A stretch of 64,000 nt of DNA from positions 36,704,217-36,768,216 of the forward strand of contig NC_133534.1 of NCBI RefSeq assembly GCF_048544455.1, given 5' to 3'. The DNA comes from Silene latifolia. Its lineage: Eukaryota > Streptophyta > Magnoliopsida > Caryophyllales > Caryophyllaceae. Under the pieces are notes generated by a model, which worked only from the letters and a program-made list of their open reading frames with translations, was not told where the DNA came from and did not search any database. Positions 45,227-56,638 of the stretch are shown here, piece by piece (position 1 is the first letter of the stretch; each line of letters opens with the position of its first letter). Made by a program: the position numbers and the translations under genes.

Positions 45227-47555
45227 TGTAGACGCGGGCCCACGGGGGCGCTTGGGAAACAAGCGTTCGCATTTGTGGAGTCGCCACCAATTTATTGTGG
45301 AAAATTGGAAACCGTTCGAATACCTCGTGTCATGTCAAGACACAAACTAATGACATGAACACCAAGAACTCGTTACCCTTAGCATTCTATGTCTAGAATG
45401 ACTTTCGTGGATGCCAATGAACACGGATGTTCACAGAGATCTGAAGTAAGGGGTGAGGGTACGTATTAGGAAGCTCTTTTGATCGAACACCTAATCCCGC
45501 CCGCCTCGATAGCGGCCTCTACTAATGATTAGGGAAGTTATCTATACTCGATATATTGTCGATTATATGCATGCAATGCAACATCCAACGTTTTAATCCT
45601 AGCATGTGGGAATTAATACTAAGTCGGTGAAACACGTAATTAAACATGCAATTGAGTCGAGGTAGGGTTTAAGATCGATTACATGTGAGAGCATACACGC
45701 AATGCGATAAAAGAAATATAATAAAAATACAATGAAGAAAATTACAATAATTACATTGGATTAAATGATTTATGTCGAAAATAATTTCAAAACGGATAAT
45801 TTTAGAAAAGAATAAATAAATAAATTAACAAACAGGAATTAGGGTGATAATACGAATAATAGTTAATTAATACGTAAACTAATGAACTAGGTCGAGGCAA
45901 AACGGGAGTTCAGAGACAGAAATCAACCAGGAACAGGCGCAGCAGAGCTGCGTCCCTTGGAAGAGGCGCAGCACTTGCTGCGTCCGTTCCTTGGCTCAGT
46001 TCTGACTGTGAAGCCGGAATTGCAAATTGTTAATATTCGTTGGTGATTTTAATGCTTGATTATATTATTTGACTCTGATGAAAATAATTAGCAGGTTATT
46101 TACATGTGATTAAGGGTCATAAAAACAATAAACATGAAACAAAACTAATTAGGACTAATTAACTACTAATTACAAGAGTAATGGATTATTAACAAAACAA
46201 ACTAAATTATTTAGGTTAATCAGATTATTAGTGATGAATTAACGATGGCGACGTTAAACAATAGATGCAAATATATCAACAATGAATTCCAGAGACTCAA
46301 TATTGATGAATCGAATTTCTAAAACCCGAATTGATTTTAATGACGAAAACCCGCAAATATGAATTACTTGGGATTTAAGTCGGGAATTAAAAGATGAATT
46401 AATTACTAATGATTTATTAATGATATGTTAGATTATTATGCTTAAATTATTATGTCAAAGAATCAAAGAACAAACGAACTAAAAGAGACGAATTGACAAA
46501 AAACGAAGGAAGAAGAAAGGAAGCAGGAACTGCGGCAGCCTCACGAAGAGGCGCAGCAGGTGCTGTGTCCCTTCGAAGAGGCCTAGCAGTTGCTGCGTCC
46601 TTTCTCGACGGTCATCTTCTAGTAATTTGTAAAAAAGGATTTAAAACATGGTTTTATAAATCGGTTTTAAGAATATTTTCGACATAAACCTTACAATATG
46701 ATTACCATAGTAAAGAACAATATTAAAATAGGGATTTACACCCTCAGACTTACATGTTTGACGAAACGAGATGAACTAAGTATACGTTTAGTGATGCTCG
46801 ACTCGAATGTAGACAAAAGTGCCCTCTAGAAGGAAAGAAACAAAGTTGATTAAAGTTGATTAATTGTGGAGTTGGTCAAATTGGTCGGTCATGCAAAATG
46901 AGGCTGGTACTCAGAAGGATCCGAGCTTACGTGGTCGAAAGTTCAAGCACGTAGATGCCAAAAAGTAAGAACGTGGTCTAGAATGCAAAGGGAGAAGAGA
47001 AGGGCGGACACTCGCGTGAGAAATATGTGAGACCGAAGGTCTCTATTTATACTAATCACGGAATTAGGGTTTAGGAAAGAGGAGAAAGATCCAAAAACAA
47101 CCGACTTAGGTTAAACACGGAAACTTGGACAAAAAAAAACCTTGAGGAAAAGGCGCAGCAGGTGCTGCGTCCCTTGGAAGAGGCGCAGCACTTGCTGCGC
47201 CCTTTCCTCAGCGGGTTCCTCCTGCGCAAGAAAGCGCGTTTGACAGCCTGTCGTATTTTAGGCATAACTTTCTCTACAGGACTTGGATTAGGGTGATTTC
47301 GGTGGCGTTGGAAATCTAAAAGAAAGATCTAGAACTTTCTGTGAAATAGGCCTGACCCAAAAAAGTCGTTATCACCTCGTAAAACGGGCCTAAAGGTCAG
47401 GTTGTCATTTTAACTAAATGAAATACACATTTTGTAATGTAAACTTTTAGTTTAGCCTAATGAAGTGACATGAGACTCAAAATGAGATATAATCTCAACA
47501 TTTTATGACATACTAACCTTAGGTAGACAAGCACATTGCTTTTGACTCGGGATTT
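45227..47555 (-). repeat. 5' LTR of Tat-A, truncated
   Basis: Starts TGTAGACG on the plus strand and matches the left LTR until GACTCGGGATTT, where the last ~235 bases are replaced by the Sirevirus LTR fragment. Palindrome clusters lie near 45938-45982, 46551-46598 and 47154-47200; the minus-strand TATA box is at 47043-47051. Confidence 0.9.
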
Positions 47556-47589
47556 ATAATGTCCAAGTATACTACTTGGACATTATAAA
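47553..47589. repeat. 17-bp perfect inverted repeat at the Tat-A/Sirevirus junction
   Basis: Arms 47553-47569 and 47573-47589 are exact reverse complements around a 3-base centre. The right arm is normal Sirevirus LTR sequence (also at about 58750-58764). The left arm does not occur there. Confidence 0.9.
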
Positions 47590-47917
47590 TAGCTTGCTTA
47601 ATTCATTTTTACAAGTGTGCAACAAACGAGTTTTAAACTGAAAAAGACTTAAGCTTTTAATCGAGTAAATTAACTTTGCAAAACCGTTTATCATTTCAAA
47701 ATCTTTGAATCTTTTGCAAGTTTGTTTATTTATCTTTTGAGTCTTTTACTTGAGTTTGTTGTTGCACGTAGTCGTTTTAGTCGTGTTCAAGGATCCCGTG
47801 TTTTGTACTTAAACTTTATCTCCTCCGTTCAATTGAGTGAACAACATTGAGATAAGTGGTCTTGTAACAAACGGGTAGAACCAAACAAGTCTTAGGATAG
47901 AGTTATCCTTAAGCATG

Positions 47918-48085
47918 AAGTCTTCGAAGTGGAGTAGCTTTTGAGCATAAAGTCTTTCGGCGGAGTAGCCCAAAGCATAAGTCTTATTGCGGAGTAGCTT
48001 TAAGCAAGGAGTCTTTCGGCGGAGTAGCCCAAAGCAAAAGTCTTGGAAGCGGAGTAGCTTTTAAGCATTAGTAACCGGAGTAGGT
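47918..48085. repeat. About 30-bp tandem repeats in the Sirevirus LTR
   Basis: GGAGTAG recurs at 47931, 47962, 47991, 48021, 48051 and 48077, within units like aagtctttcggcggagtagcc. The same array is at about 59090-59255 in the 3' LTR. Confidence 0.9.
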
Positions 48086-48271
48086 TGGGGAGTTATTTTA
48101 TTATTCGGGGTGGTCTTAGTTTGTATGAGTTTAATTCTGAGACGTTTAATAAAATAGCGCTGGACGTAGGTCGCGGAGTAGTGACCGAACCAGTTTTAAA
48201 AACATCGTTAGTCGTGTCTATTTCGTTTTATTTCCGCTGCATACTCTACTCACGTTTTTATCTACAGAATC

Positions 48272-48290
48272 AACTGTTGAGTACACTGTA
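48272..48290. repeat. AACNGTT pair a (Sirevirus 5' LTR)
   Basis: AACTGTT at 48272 and CACTGTA at 48284, 12 apart; the second half deviates at two positions. Confidence 0.8.
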
Positions 48291-48476
48291 ACTTCTGCTT
48301 GCTGAATCGTTGTTGAATACTTCTAACTCTCTAGTTCTAAGTATCGACTTCTTCTTTCATCTAAGCATTGTTTAAAGTGTTTAAGAGTTTTTAAAGAAGC
48401 TTTCATTAAGCTTAAATTTTAAATAGACACCTAATTCACCCCCCCTCTTAGGTGCCCTCGTCCGTGACTCTTCAAT

Positions 48477-48489
48477 TGGTATCAGAGCC
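48477..48489 (+). other. Primer-binding site (initiator Met tRNA type)
   Basis: TGGTATCAGAGCC two bases after the 5' LTR end. Confidence 0.92.
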
Positions 48490-48537
48490 TTGTGCTCTTG
48501 ATAACTGGTTAACTACCAGTGAGTTGATCCTATAGTC

Positions 48538-50196
48538 ATGGACGGGAAACATACTAAGTACCCTATCTTCAAAGGGGATAACTACTCTTGGTGGAAGCAC
48601 CGTATGGAACACTACGTCAAAAGTACGGATTATGAGTGTTGGGTCATTATTCAAAAGGTTCCCCTTGCTATAACGGTTAGTGACTCTGATGGGAACAGTG
48701 CCGTAAAAAGTGAGGAAAGTTATGTCGAGGCTGACTATCGTAAAGTCGAGAAAAATTCTAAAGCCATGTCCATTCTTCAATATGGCATTAGTGAACAAGA
48801 TATCAATGGCATCTCCGGATGTACCTCGACTAAAGAGATTTGGGACACGTTAAATCTTGCTTATGAAGGAACGTCCCAAGTCAAGAAGCATCGTATTGAC
48901 CTTCTCATGCAACAATATGAGATGTTCAATATGATGAAAGATGAGTCAATCAATGGTCTTTCTTCTCACTTTTCTAGTATTGTTAATGAACTTAAAGGTC
49001 TAGGTAGAGAGTTCGAATCAGAGGATATAGTCTAAAAGATCCTTCGTAGCCTAAGTGTTAAATGGCAACCGAAGGTGACGGCTATTAAGGAGGCTAAAGA
49101 TCTGTCCAAATTGTCCCTCAATGAGCTAATGGGTTCACTCATGGCACACGAGTTAAGTCTCGCAAAGCGCTCGGGTGAAAGTTCCAAAGCTAGAGGTTTC
49201 GCTCTCAAATCAACCTCAAGTAATGAGGAAGATGATGGAGATGACGAACAAGGCATGTACTCACGTAACATGGCGGATATGATCAATAGTCACAATCCTA
49301 AGAAGTTCAACAATGCTAATAGAAAACGTTTTCAAAAGAAGAGATCTTATTCCACTGTGGCTTGTTTCAAATGTGGTGAGAAAGGTCACCTTATCAAAGA
49401 TTGCCCCAAGTGGAATGAGTTCAAATCTAGAGAAAAACGAGATTTTGCAAAGAAAGATTTTAAGCATAAAGTCAAGTCTGCAATATGGGGTGTATCTGAT
49501 TCCGATGAGGATGAAGTCCTTGAGGAAGAATTAGATGCCAAATTTTGCATGACAACTCGTCTTGATCTTGACGGACCCAAGTCTTCAAAGAAAGAATCCA
49601 CACTCTGCCTTATGGCTTATTCCGACGACTTCAGTTATGACTCCGACACTGAGGTAATGAATTTCAAGAACAATATGAGAACTCTTTCTAAGGATATGCT
49701 TTGTTTGATGTTTGATGATGTACTTGATAAGAGTCTAGCTAAAAGCGATAAACTCTATGACTTGAAAACTCAAATTGAGGAAATTGCTGAAGAAAATGTT
49801 GGTCTTAGAGAGTGTCTAAACGAGATAAAAGAAAGTAACATCATTCCATCACTCAGAAAAGAAATTAAGAAATTTAGGTAAGAAAACCTTACTCTCACGA
49901 ATATTGCTAGCTCGTCAAAATTAACAGTTGCCTCAACTGTTGTTTTTGATGTTGAAAAAGAAAATGAGTCTTTAATTATTCAAGTTGATATTTTGATTAA
50001 AGAACGAGACTCACTGCTAGCTGACCTTACCTCGTGCCGACATGATAATAAGCAACTTGAACAAATTGCTATGTTGCTTAGTGATGAATGTAGTCATGCT
50101 AAATCCGCTTTCGATAAAGTAGGCAAACTAAATCTTGACCATCTTGCTAAAATTAAAACATTGACCAAAGAGTTGCATGATGCTAAAGAGTTTTAG
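48538..50196 (+). pseudogene. Sirevirus gag with stops
   Basis: A single frame, interrupted by stops at 49033-49035, 49879-49881 and 50194-50196. It starts MDGKHTKYPIFKGDNYSWWKHRM, the usual copia Gag beginning (DUF4219/UBN2-like capsid region), and has a zinc knuckle CFKCGEKGHLIKDC near 49365-49410. A coiled-coil-rich stretch follows (KLYDLKTQIEEIAEENVGLRECLNEI; ERDSLLADLTSCRHDNKQLEQIA), as in sireviruses with extended Gag. A paired AACNGTT motif lies inside at 49923-49941. Confidence 0.9.
49923..49941. repeat. AACNGTT pair b (Sirevirus gag)
   Basis: AACAGTT at 49923 and AACTGTT at 49935, 12 apart; the two halves are mutual reverse complements. Confidence 0.95.
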
Positions 50197-50285
50197 AGGA
50201 AATGGGAAGGTAGCCAAAACATTTTAAAATCCCTCATAAATCAGTCCAAAAATCTGAAGAGAAAGCTGGACTTGGTTTCAAAAGT

Positions 50286-50304
50286 AACAGTTCAGTGAAC
50301 TGTA
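50286..50304. repeat. AACNGTT pair c (Sirevirus gag-protease junction)
   Basis: AACAGTT at 50286 and AACTGTA at 50298, 12 apart. Confidence 0.92.
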
Positions 50305-51965
50305 ACTTCCGAAACCAGGAACCAAGCAAGACTGATTTTCGAAGGAGAAAATATGCAGGCCTTCCTGAGTATATTGTTTGCAACTTTTGTGGTAAGACCG
50401 GTCATGTATTTAATGGTTGTCCTAACAGACTAAACGACTTAAATAGGAACATCAAGGTTACAAAAAGGGAGTGGGTTCGCAAAGATTTGATTAACAATGC
50501 AACTCACAAAAAGGGATCCAAATTCGTTGGATTCCTAAACTAACCTCTTGATTTCTTATAGGCATTAGTGAGAGGCAGCAACAATTGGTACTTGGACAGT
50601 GGATGTTCACATCATATGACGGGAAGTAGAAACCAATTTCTCTCACTAGAAGCCTACAATGGTGGCACCGTGACGTTTGGTGACAATGAGAAAGGTGAAA
50701 TTATTGCAATCGGAAAGGTTGGTAAGTCATTGTCACAATGTGTCGACAAAGTGTTGCTTGTCAAAGGTTTGAAGCATAATCTCCTTAGCATATCTCAATT
50801 ATGTGATAATGGTAATATTGTTGAATTTTGTGCTAGTGAATGTCGTGTCTTAGATAGTAATACAAGGGAAGTTATTCTAGAAGGAAAACGTGTTAAAGAT
50901 GTTTACTTGACTAATGTTTTTGCATTGTCTAGTCGTACCATGTCTTGTATGAGTGCTTTGAAAAAGAACGACCCATGGCTTTGGCATAAGAGATTAGGTC
51001 ACGTAAATGCTAGAACATTGAACACCCTTAAGCTACTTGACTTAGTCAACGGTATTCCTAATATCAAATTTGACTTTAATAGCTTGTGTGATGATTGTGC
51101 TAAGGGAAAGCAACTAAGAAGCTCCTTTAAATCCAAAAAGTTCATTAGTACATCTAAACCTCTTGAGTTACTTCATATTGATCTATATGGTCCAATGCGT
51201 GTTAGAAGTAAAGGAGGTAGTCGTTTCTTATGTGTGATTGTTGACGATTTTTCACGATTTGTTTGGCTTCTCTACTTGAGTTCTAAAGATGAAGTATTTG
51301 ATGAATTTTTAATTTGGTTGAAAAAGGTCCAAAACAAGTTTGATAAAAAGCTCATATCTTTGAGATCCGACCATGGAACCGAATTTGAAAATTCCTCATT
51401 TATTACTTATTATGATGAGCACGGTATTAGCCATAACTTTTCCGCGCGTGCTACACCTCAACAAAACGGGGTTGTAGAGCGTATGAACCGGACACTTGAA
51501 AACATGGCTAAGACTATGCTCATTAGTAGTAAGTTGCCAAAGAATTTTTGGGCCGAAGCCGTCAACACATCATGTCACATTTATACCGTGTTATGATCCG
51601 AAAAATGCTTAACAAAACACCCTACGAATTGCTTAAAGGAAGAAAGCCTAATTTATCCTATTTGAAATGTTTTGGAAGCAAATGCTTTGTTCACAACAAT
51701 GGAAAGGATAATTTGGGTAAATTTGATGCTCGTAGTGATGAGGCCGTATTTGTCGGTTATTCGGATCGTAGCAAGGCTTATAAAGTGTATAATAAACGAA
51801 TCATGAAAATGGAGGAAAGTGTGCATGTCATATTTGATGAGTCTAGTCTTTTTCATTCTAATACACAGGAAGAGGATGATGAAGATGATGAGGACTATGA
51901 GCTTGGAATGATCCGACATGACATGGATGATGTACACGAAGAGAACGAACAAGAGGAGCAGAATC

Positions 51966-51984
51966 AACAGTCGGATCAACTGTT
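51966..51984. repeat. AACNGTT pair d (Sirevirus integrase-RT linker)
   Basis: AACAGTC at 51966 and AACTGTT at 51978, 12 apart. Confidence 0.92.
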
Positions 51985-52128
51985 GATTGAAGGAACTGGC
52001 CAAGAGACAGGGGGAACAGAACCACTTGAACCACAAAATGAGTCTACGACATCCAGGGGGAATGAGGGTACATTTGAACAAAATGAACAAACAGAAACAA
52101 ACCCCCAAACACAAAATGAACCAGAACC

Positions 52129-52147
52129 AACAGTTGAGTTAACTGTT
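52129..52147. repeat. AACNGTT pair e (Sirevirus integrase-RT linker)
   Basis: AACAGTT at 52129 and AACTGTT at 52141, 12 apart. Confidence 0.95.
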
Positions 52148-52210
52148 GAGTCAGAACCTCAAGAAGCCTCACCATCCTTAATCGTACCAAAGAAGTGGAA
52201 ACACCAATAA

Positions 52211-53522
52211 TATCACCCCCTTTCTAACTTGACCAGTGACTTGAATTCGGGAAGGAAAACAAGATCATCCCTCAATGATTTCTTTGCATCTCATGCGTTC
52301 CTCTCACAAATTGAACCGACGAACATCACCATGGCACTTGAAGATCCGAGTTGGGTGATGGAAATGCAAGAGGAACTTAATCAATTCAAAAGGAATGATG
52401 TATGACATATTGTCCCTAAACCTACTGGTTGTACCGTGATTGGTACCAAATGGGTCTTTCGCAATAAGCTAGATGATTCGGGCAATATCGTAAGGAATAA
52501 AGCTAGACTAGTGGTGCAAGGATTTAAACAATAAGAAGGCATTGATTAATGAAACCTTCGCACCAGTAGCTAGGCTTGAAGCCATACGTATGCTCATAGC
52601 TTTTGCAGCTCACAAAGGCATCAAACTTTTTCAAATGGATGTCAAAACGGCTTTTCTAAATGGTTATTTAGAAGAAGAAGTCTTTGTGGAGCAACCACCG
52701 GGTTTTATGAACAATGAATTTCCAAACCATGTTTTAAAATTGGACAAGGTGCTTTATGGTCTAAAACAGGCTCCAAGAGCTTGGTATGATCGCTTGTCAA
52801 AATTTCTTTTGGAAAATGGTTTTGTGCGTGGATCGGTTGATAAGACATTGTTCATAAAGTTACAGTGTGGTGAACTGTTGATTGTACAGATTTATGTCGA
52901 TGACATAATATTTGGTGCAACGAATGAACTCCTTTATTTGTACTTTTCGAAACTAATGAAATCTGAGTTTGAGATGAGTATGATGGGAGAACTAAGTTTC
53001 TTCCCAGGGCTTCAAATCAAGCAAACTCAAGATGGTGTGATGATTCATCAACAAAAGTACATAAAGGAGATGCTATATTATGCCGGAAGCGTTGTTGATC
53101 GAAAGAGTACATCCGGGATGGCTACTTTCTTAGGTCTGTGTTTGATCTCATGGGTGTCTAAGAAGCAAAACACCGTTGCTCTTTCCACCGCTGAAAGCGA
53201 GTACGTAAGTGCCGCATTGTGTTGCGCGCAAGTTCTTTGGGTTCGACAACAACTAAGGGACTATGGTATTATCTTTGATTCAACTCCAATTTTATGTGAT
53301 AATACTAGTGCCATTAATATTTCAAAGAACCGAATACAACACTCAAGGACTAAGCATATTGACATAAGACATCATTTTTTACGTGATCATGTGGAAAAAG
53401 ATCAAATTCGTCTTAAATTTTGTAGAACGGAAGATCAAATAGCCGACATTTTTACAAAACCGCTTGAAAGAGAACAATTCGTAAAACTTCGGTTGGAAAT
53501 TGGTTTGTTGGATTCCGCGTAA
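52211..53522 (+). pseudogene. Sirevirus RT-RNase H with internal deletion
   Basis: The RT start is broken by a TGA (52403-52405) and a TAA (52532-52534), then a shift near 52550. The ORF 52542-53522 gives TFAPVARLEAIR, MDVKTAFLNGYLEEEV, YGLKQAPRAWY, an intact catalytic YVDD and RNase H (STAESEYVSA, LCDNTSAINI, KHIDIRHHF, IADIFTKPL). Between QQKYIKEML and YYAGSVVDRKSTSG the usual ~100-residue RT-RNase H connecting region is missing; the junction is near 53073-53085 and is in frame. Confidence 0.9.
52861..52879. repeat. AACNGTT pair f (Sirevirus RT)
   Basis: TACAGTG at 52861 and AACTGTT at 52873, 12 apart; the first half is degenerate. Confidence 0.8.
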
Positions 53523-53962
53523 AATTTTATGACGACTTGCCCTCGATGATTGACTAGAGTAGATGTTACATTTGTTTTTATGAGTGATTATGTGTTAATT
53601 TTACTCAATGAATTAAATGATTAATTTGCATGTAAATCCAATGGGTAAAGTAATTATTCACATAGAGCCACTAAACCATCATCTAACCATCAAATCTCAC
53701 TTTCCACATTACCCATGTCCTTAGCCGCCTAAACCCACACCTAGCCGGCTACACCCACCTTCCTCTCAACCAATCAAATTAAAAAGCTTAAAACACTATT
53801 CACCCACCTCATTTACTACCTATATGAATTTTCAACTCTTAAATGATGACCTCCTTACTCACTTTCAAATATTTCAAAAAATTACATCTTCCCCAAATAT
53901 TCTCCAAAATCGTCCTACACATCCCTCTACCAACTGTTACTTTTACTTTCACTATAAAAATC
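53523..53962 (+). other. Spacer between Sirevirus pol and ORF3
   Basis: 440 bases without a supported gene. An actataaaaatc stretch at 53951 lies just before the probable ORF3 start. Confidence 0.6.
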
Positions 53963-55587
53963 ATGCCTTCAAAATCAACCAAACCGAAAACCTTGAAGGA
54001 AATCCGAGACTCCTACAAGCCAAAAACTGCATCGGTTGAACCACAAATCGAATGTCTTGGATAAAAAATTGTCCAAACTCAAAAACCACCAAAGAAACCT
54101 AGAGTCTTTGTGCCAAACGCCTCAATGACAAGAAAGAAATCAATTGCTAATCGTCCTAAAACAGCTGCCGAGGCTAGGAGATTCTCAAGTCGGGTTTTCA
54201 ATCAAAAATTCGATTTAAATATGCCGTATACAACTGAAACCGAGGGTGAAGAAGGAAGCTCACGGGTTGTTGGTGAAGTTGATGATGATGGAAATCCAAT
54301 CATTCAAGAAGTTGAGGAAGTTGATGTTGGTGTTGGTAAGGAAAGTGAAAAAGATGAGGAGTTTGTTGATGAGGATGCCGAGAAGGAAGGAGAGAAAAAC
54401 AGTGAGGAAAAGAAAGATGTTGAAAGTGAAGAGGAGAATGAAGAGAACAATGAAAAAGAAAAAGAAAAGAGTGTGCAAAAATCAATTGAGAAAAGTGAGG
54501 AAAAAGAAAAGAGTGTTGAGAAAGTTGTGGAGGAATCGGTTGAGAAGAGCAATGGGAAATCGAAATCGAAATCAAAATCGAAATCGAAAGGAAGTGTTGG
54601 TAGTGATGAGATGTTGAAGGATATGGTTCGAAATAAAGGGAGAAAAAGGAAAGGCAAAACCGTGAGTGAGGCAACAGTTGTGGAAACGGAAATTGACACG
54701 GAGAAATTGAATGCCGTCTTCAATGATGACGAGTTGTTCAAACAGGAAGCCGTTCCCAAACCGAAAGGCAAAGCTAAGAGAGTGTCCACTCGGTTGATCT
54801 CAAAGAAAAGGAAAGTGGAGGAAATGGCAAAGGAAGTCGATGAATCGAATAGTGCTATGATTGCTATTGAGCAACCTCATGATGAGAACAAGTCCAAGGC
54901 ACTTGAGATTCTTCATGGGTATCGCTTTCCAAAGGAAATCTTTGATTATTGCAAGTATGTCATTCAAGTAAACTTTAAGTCGTGCCGTCGCTATGAACTC
55001 GAATGGTATGATTCGTCCCCTGCTTTTAAATTCTTTAAAGATGCGATTCATGCACAAAAGTGGGAGAACCTTCTTAATCTCTATAACCGAGTTTATTTAG
55101 CGGAGATTGTTCAATTTTATACTACGGTCAAAGTCGATGTCCAATTGGGTAGTCTTACCGCCGTGATCAATAACAAACCCTTGTGTCTCAATGTTGAAAT
55201 TGTCGGGAAGTTACTCGGTATTCCTACAACCGGGTTGTCCTCATTTCCCAAGGGTGGTTGGCCGACTATTGATGGTATAAATTCCTTGACCGTCACAAAG
55301 TTTTTAAGTCCCAAAGCTACGTCCCCTATCACACTAAAACCGAGAGAAATCAAAATAAACCACCGGTTCTTTTTCAATTTCATTTATCGAACCTTGATTC
55401 CATGTAATGAGAGTCGTGGTGTGTGTGGTGTGCTAGACATGTGGTTGATTTATTATCTTGCTAAACACCTACAAATTAACCTACCTGCTTTGATGTTCTT
55501 TCACATTGATCATCTTTCTAAGATTGTTGAAAAGCGTAAGGTTGATAGTTCCACCGTGTTAGCATACACTACAAGAAATCCTATTTC

Positions 55588-55795
55588 GGGCGACTTAAAA
55601 TGGCGACTGACAAAAATAGTCGCCAAATTGGCGATTGAAACAAATTTCGGGCGACTGATTTCAGTCGCTAATTTGGCGACTACCAAAATCCTTCAAATTA
55701 TTGGACCTGGCAACTGAATTTCAGAAAGGGCGACTGAAATCAGTCGCCAAATTGGCGACTACCCCTCTTCAGTCGCCAAAGTAGTCGCCCGCTCA
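55588..55795. repeat. CACTA subterminal GGCGACT repeats
   Basis: More than ten copies of ggcgact or agtcgcc in both orientations, several forming ggcgactgaaatcagtcgcc palindromes. This is the expected site of transposase-accessory-protein binding. Confidence 0.9.
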
Positions 55796-55902
55796 ACGAT
55801 TATATCGAAACACGCAGATCCTTTCTCCCCTCTCTCATACTTTACCAAAATACATAAACACACAAAACAACTCAACCGCAAACCACAAATCCGACTTGTA
55901 CC

Positions 55903-55962
55903 CGACCACCACTCCGACCACCGCTCCGACCACCACTCCGACCACTGCTCTGACCACCATTA
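55903..55962. repeat. ACCACTCCG minisatellite in the CACTA leader
   Basis: Tandem 9-18-base units such as accactccgaccaccgctccg. Confidence 0.85.
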
Positions 55963-56008
55963 CTGAGACGACAAGGTTCATCCTCTCCCTTATTTCGGTT
56001 CATCCAAG

Positions 56009-56632
56009 GTATAATTTCTTTGTCTTAAATTTCAATTAATTTGTTTAATTTTAGATTATTTTGTTATTGTAATTAGTATTAGGATGATTTGATATGTTTA
56101 TATAAATATTTGTGTTGATTATTAGGTTTTTAATTGTAATTTAATTAGGTTTTGGTGAAATTGGGATTAAGGGTTGTGTAAATTGGGGGTTTTGATAGTG
56201 ATGATTGTGGTTATAGTAGTGTTGTTGATTTTGATTAATATTAGTTTTGTTAGTTTTGTTGATTTTGTTTATTGGTTATATTGTTTAGTGAATTAGTATA
56301 ATGTTAGTAAGGTGGAAGTTATTATATGTTAGTAATGTTGAATATAGTAAGTTAGTATAAAATTTAGTTTTTTAAAGGTAGTAAATTATTTTAATTAGTT
56401 TGATGTGGAGTATTGTTAAAGGTAGTAATAAATTAGTATAGTTAGTATAATTTTAGTTAATTAGTATAAATTAGTATAATTTTAGTTAATTACTATAATT
56501 AGTATAAATTATTATAATATTAGTTAATTAATATAATTTTAGTTAATTAGTTTAGTTAATTAGTTTGTATGGATTATTGTTAAAGATGGTTCTATGTTTT
56601 ATTGTTAAAATTATGGTTTATATATTATTTAG
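56009..56632 (+). other. Possible AT-rich intron in the CACTA 5' untranslated region
   Basis: A GT at 56009 (ccaag|gtataattt) and an AG at 56631-56632 (tatttag) bracket T/A-rich sequence with repeated ttagttaattagtataa blocks, seven bases before the ORF start. Inferred from composition and position only. Confidence 0.35.
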
Positions 56633-56638
56633 ATTAAA

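Larger units (their letters stand above)
12014..47555 (-). mobile_element. Tat-A: Tat-lineage (Ogre/Retand-like) non-autonomous element, interrupted
   Basis: In minus orientation the element has its 5' LTR at 45227-47555 (truncated by the Sirevirus), a PBS at 45213-45223, a leader interrupted by a solo LTR (41107-44281), a gag-like ORF at 40794-39517, a long non-coding 3' part (39500-38452 and 17229-14573, split by the copia element), a PPT, and the 3' LTR at 12014-14559. The sequences on both sides of the copia insertion match consecutive parts of Tat-B around 28900-29300, which proves they belong together. No RT, protease or integrase is recognisable in the non-inserted sequence. Target duplication cannot be tested because one LTR end is missing. 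Confidence 0.85.
47567..48474 (+). repeat. 5' LTR of the Sirevirus, 5' truncated
   Basis: Ends ..TGACTCTTCA two bases before the PBS. TATAAATAG at 47584-47592. Contains a ~30-bp tandem array and one AACNGTT pair (48272-48290). Confidence 0.85.
50295..52210 (+). pseudogene. Sirevirus second zinc knuckle, protease and integrase
   Basis: 50295-50543 encodes the second knuckle (CNFCGKTGHVFNGC). After a stop the same frame continues from 50568 with protease (WYLDSGCSHHMTG), GAG-pre-integrase (WHKRLGHVNARTL, CDDCAKGKQ) and an integrase core (HIDLYGPM, VDDFSRFVW, LRSDHGTEF, RATPQQNGVVERMNRTL). A frameshift near 51590 moves to frame 51548-52210, which carries the integrase C-terminus (KTPYELLKGRKPNL, FVGYSDRSKAYKVYN) and an acidic E/Q-rich linker holding two paired AACNGTT motifs. 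Confidence 0.9.

Noticed and set aside
47556-47560. 5-bp target duplication for the Sirevirus
   Set aside because: Both outer LTR ends are missing, so no duplication can be read.
54246-54617. Lys/Arg-rich ORF overlapping the envelope-like ORF, and its antisense ORFs
   Set aside because: Frame shadow of the Glu/Lys-rich purine-biased segment.
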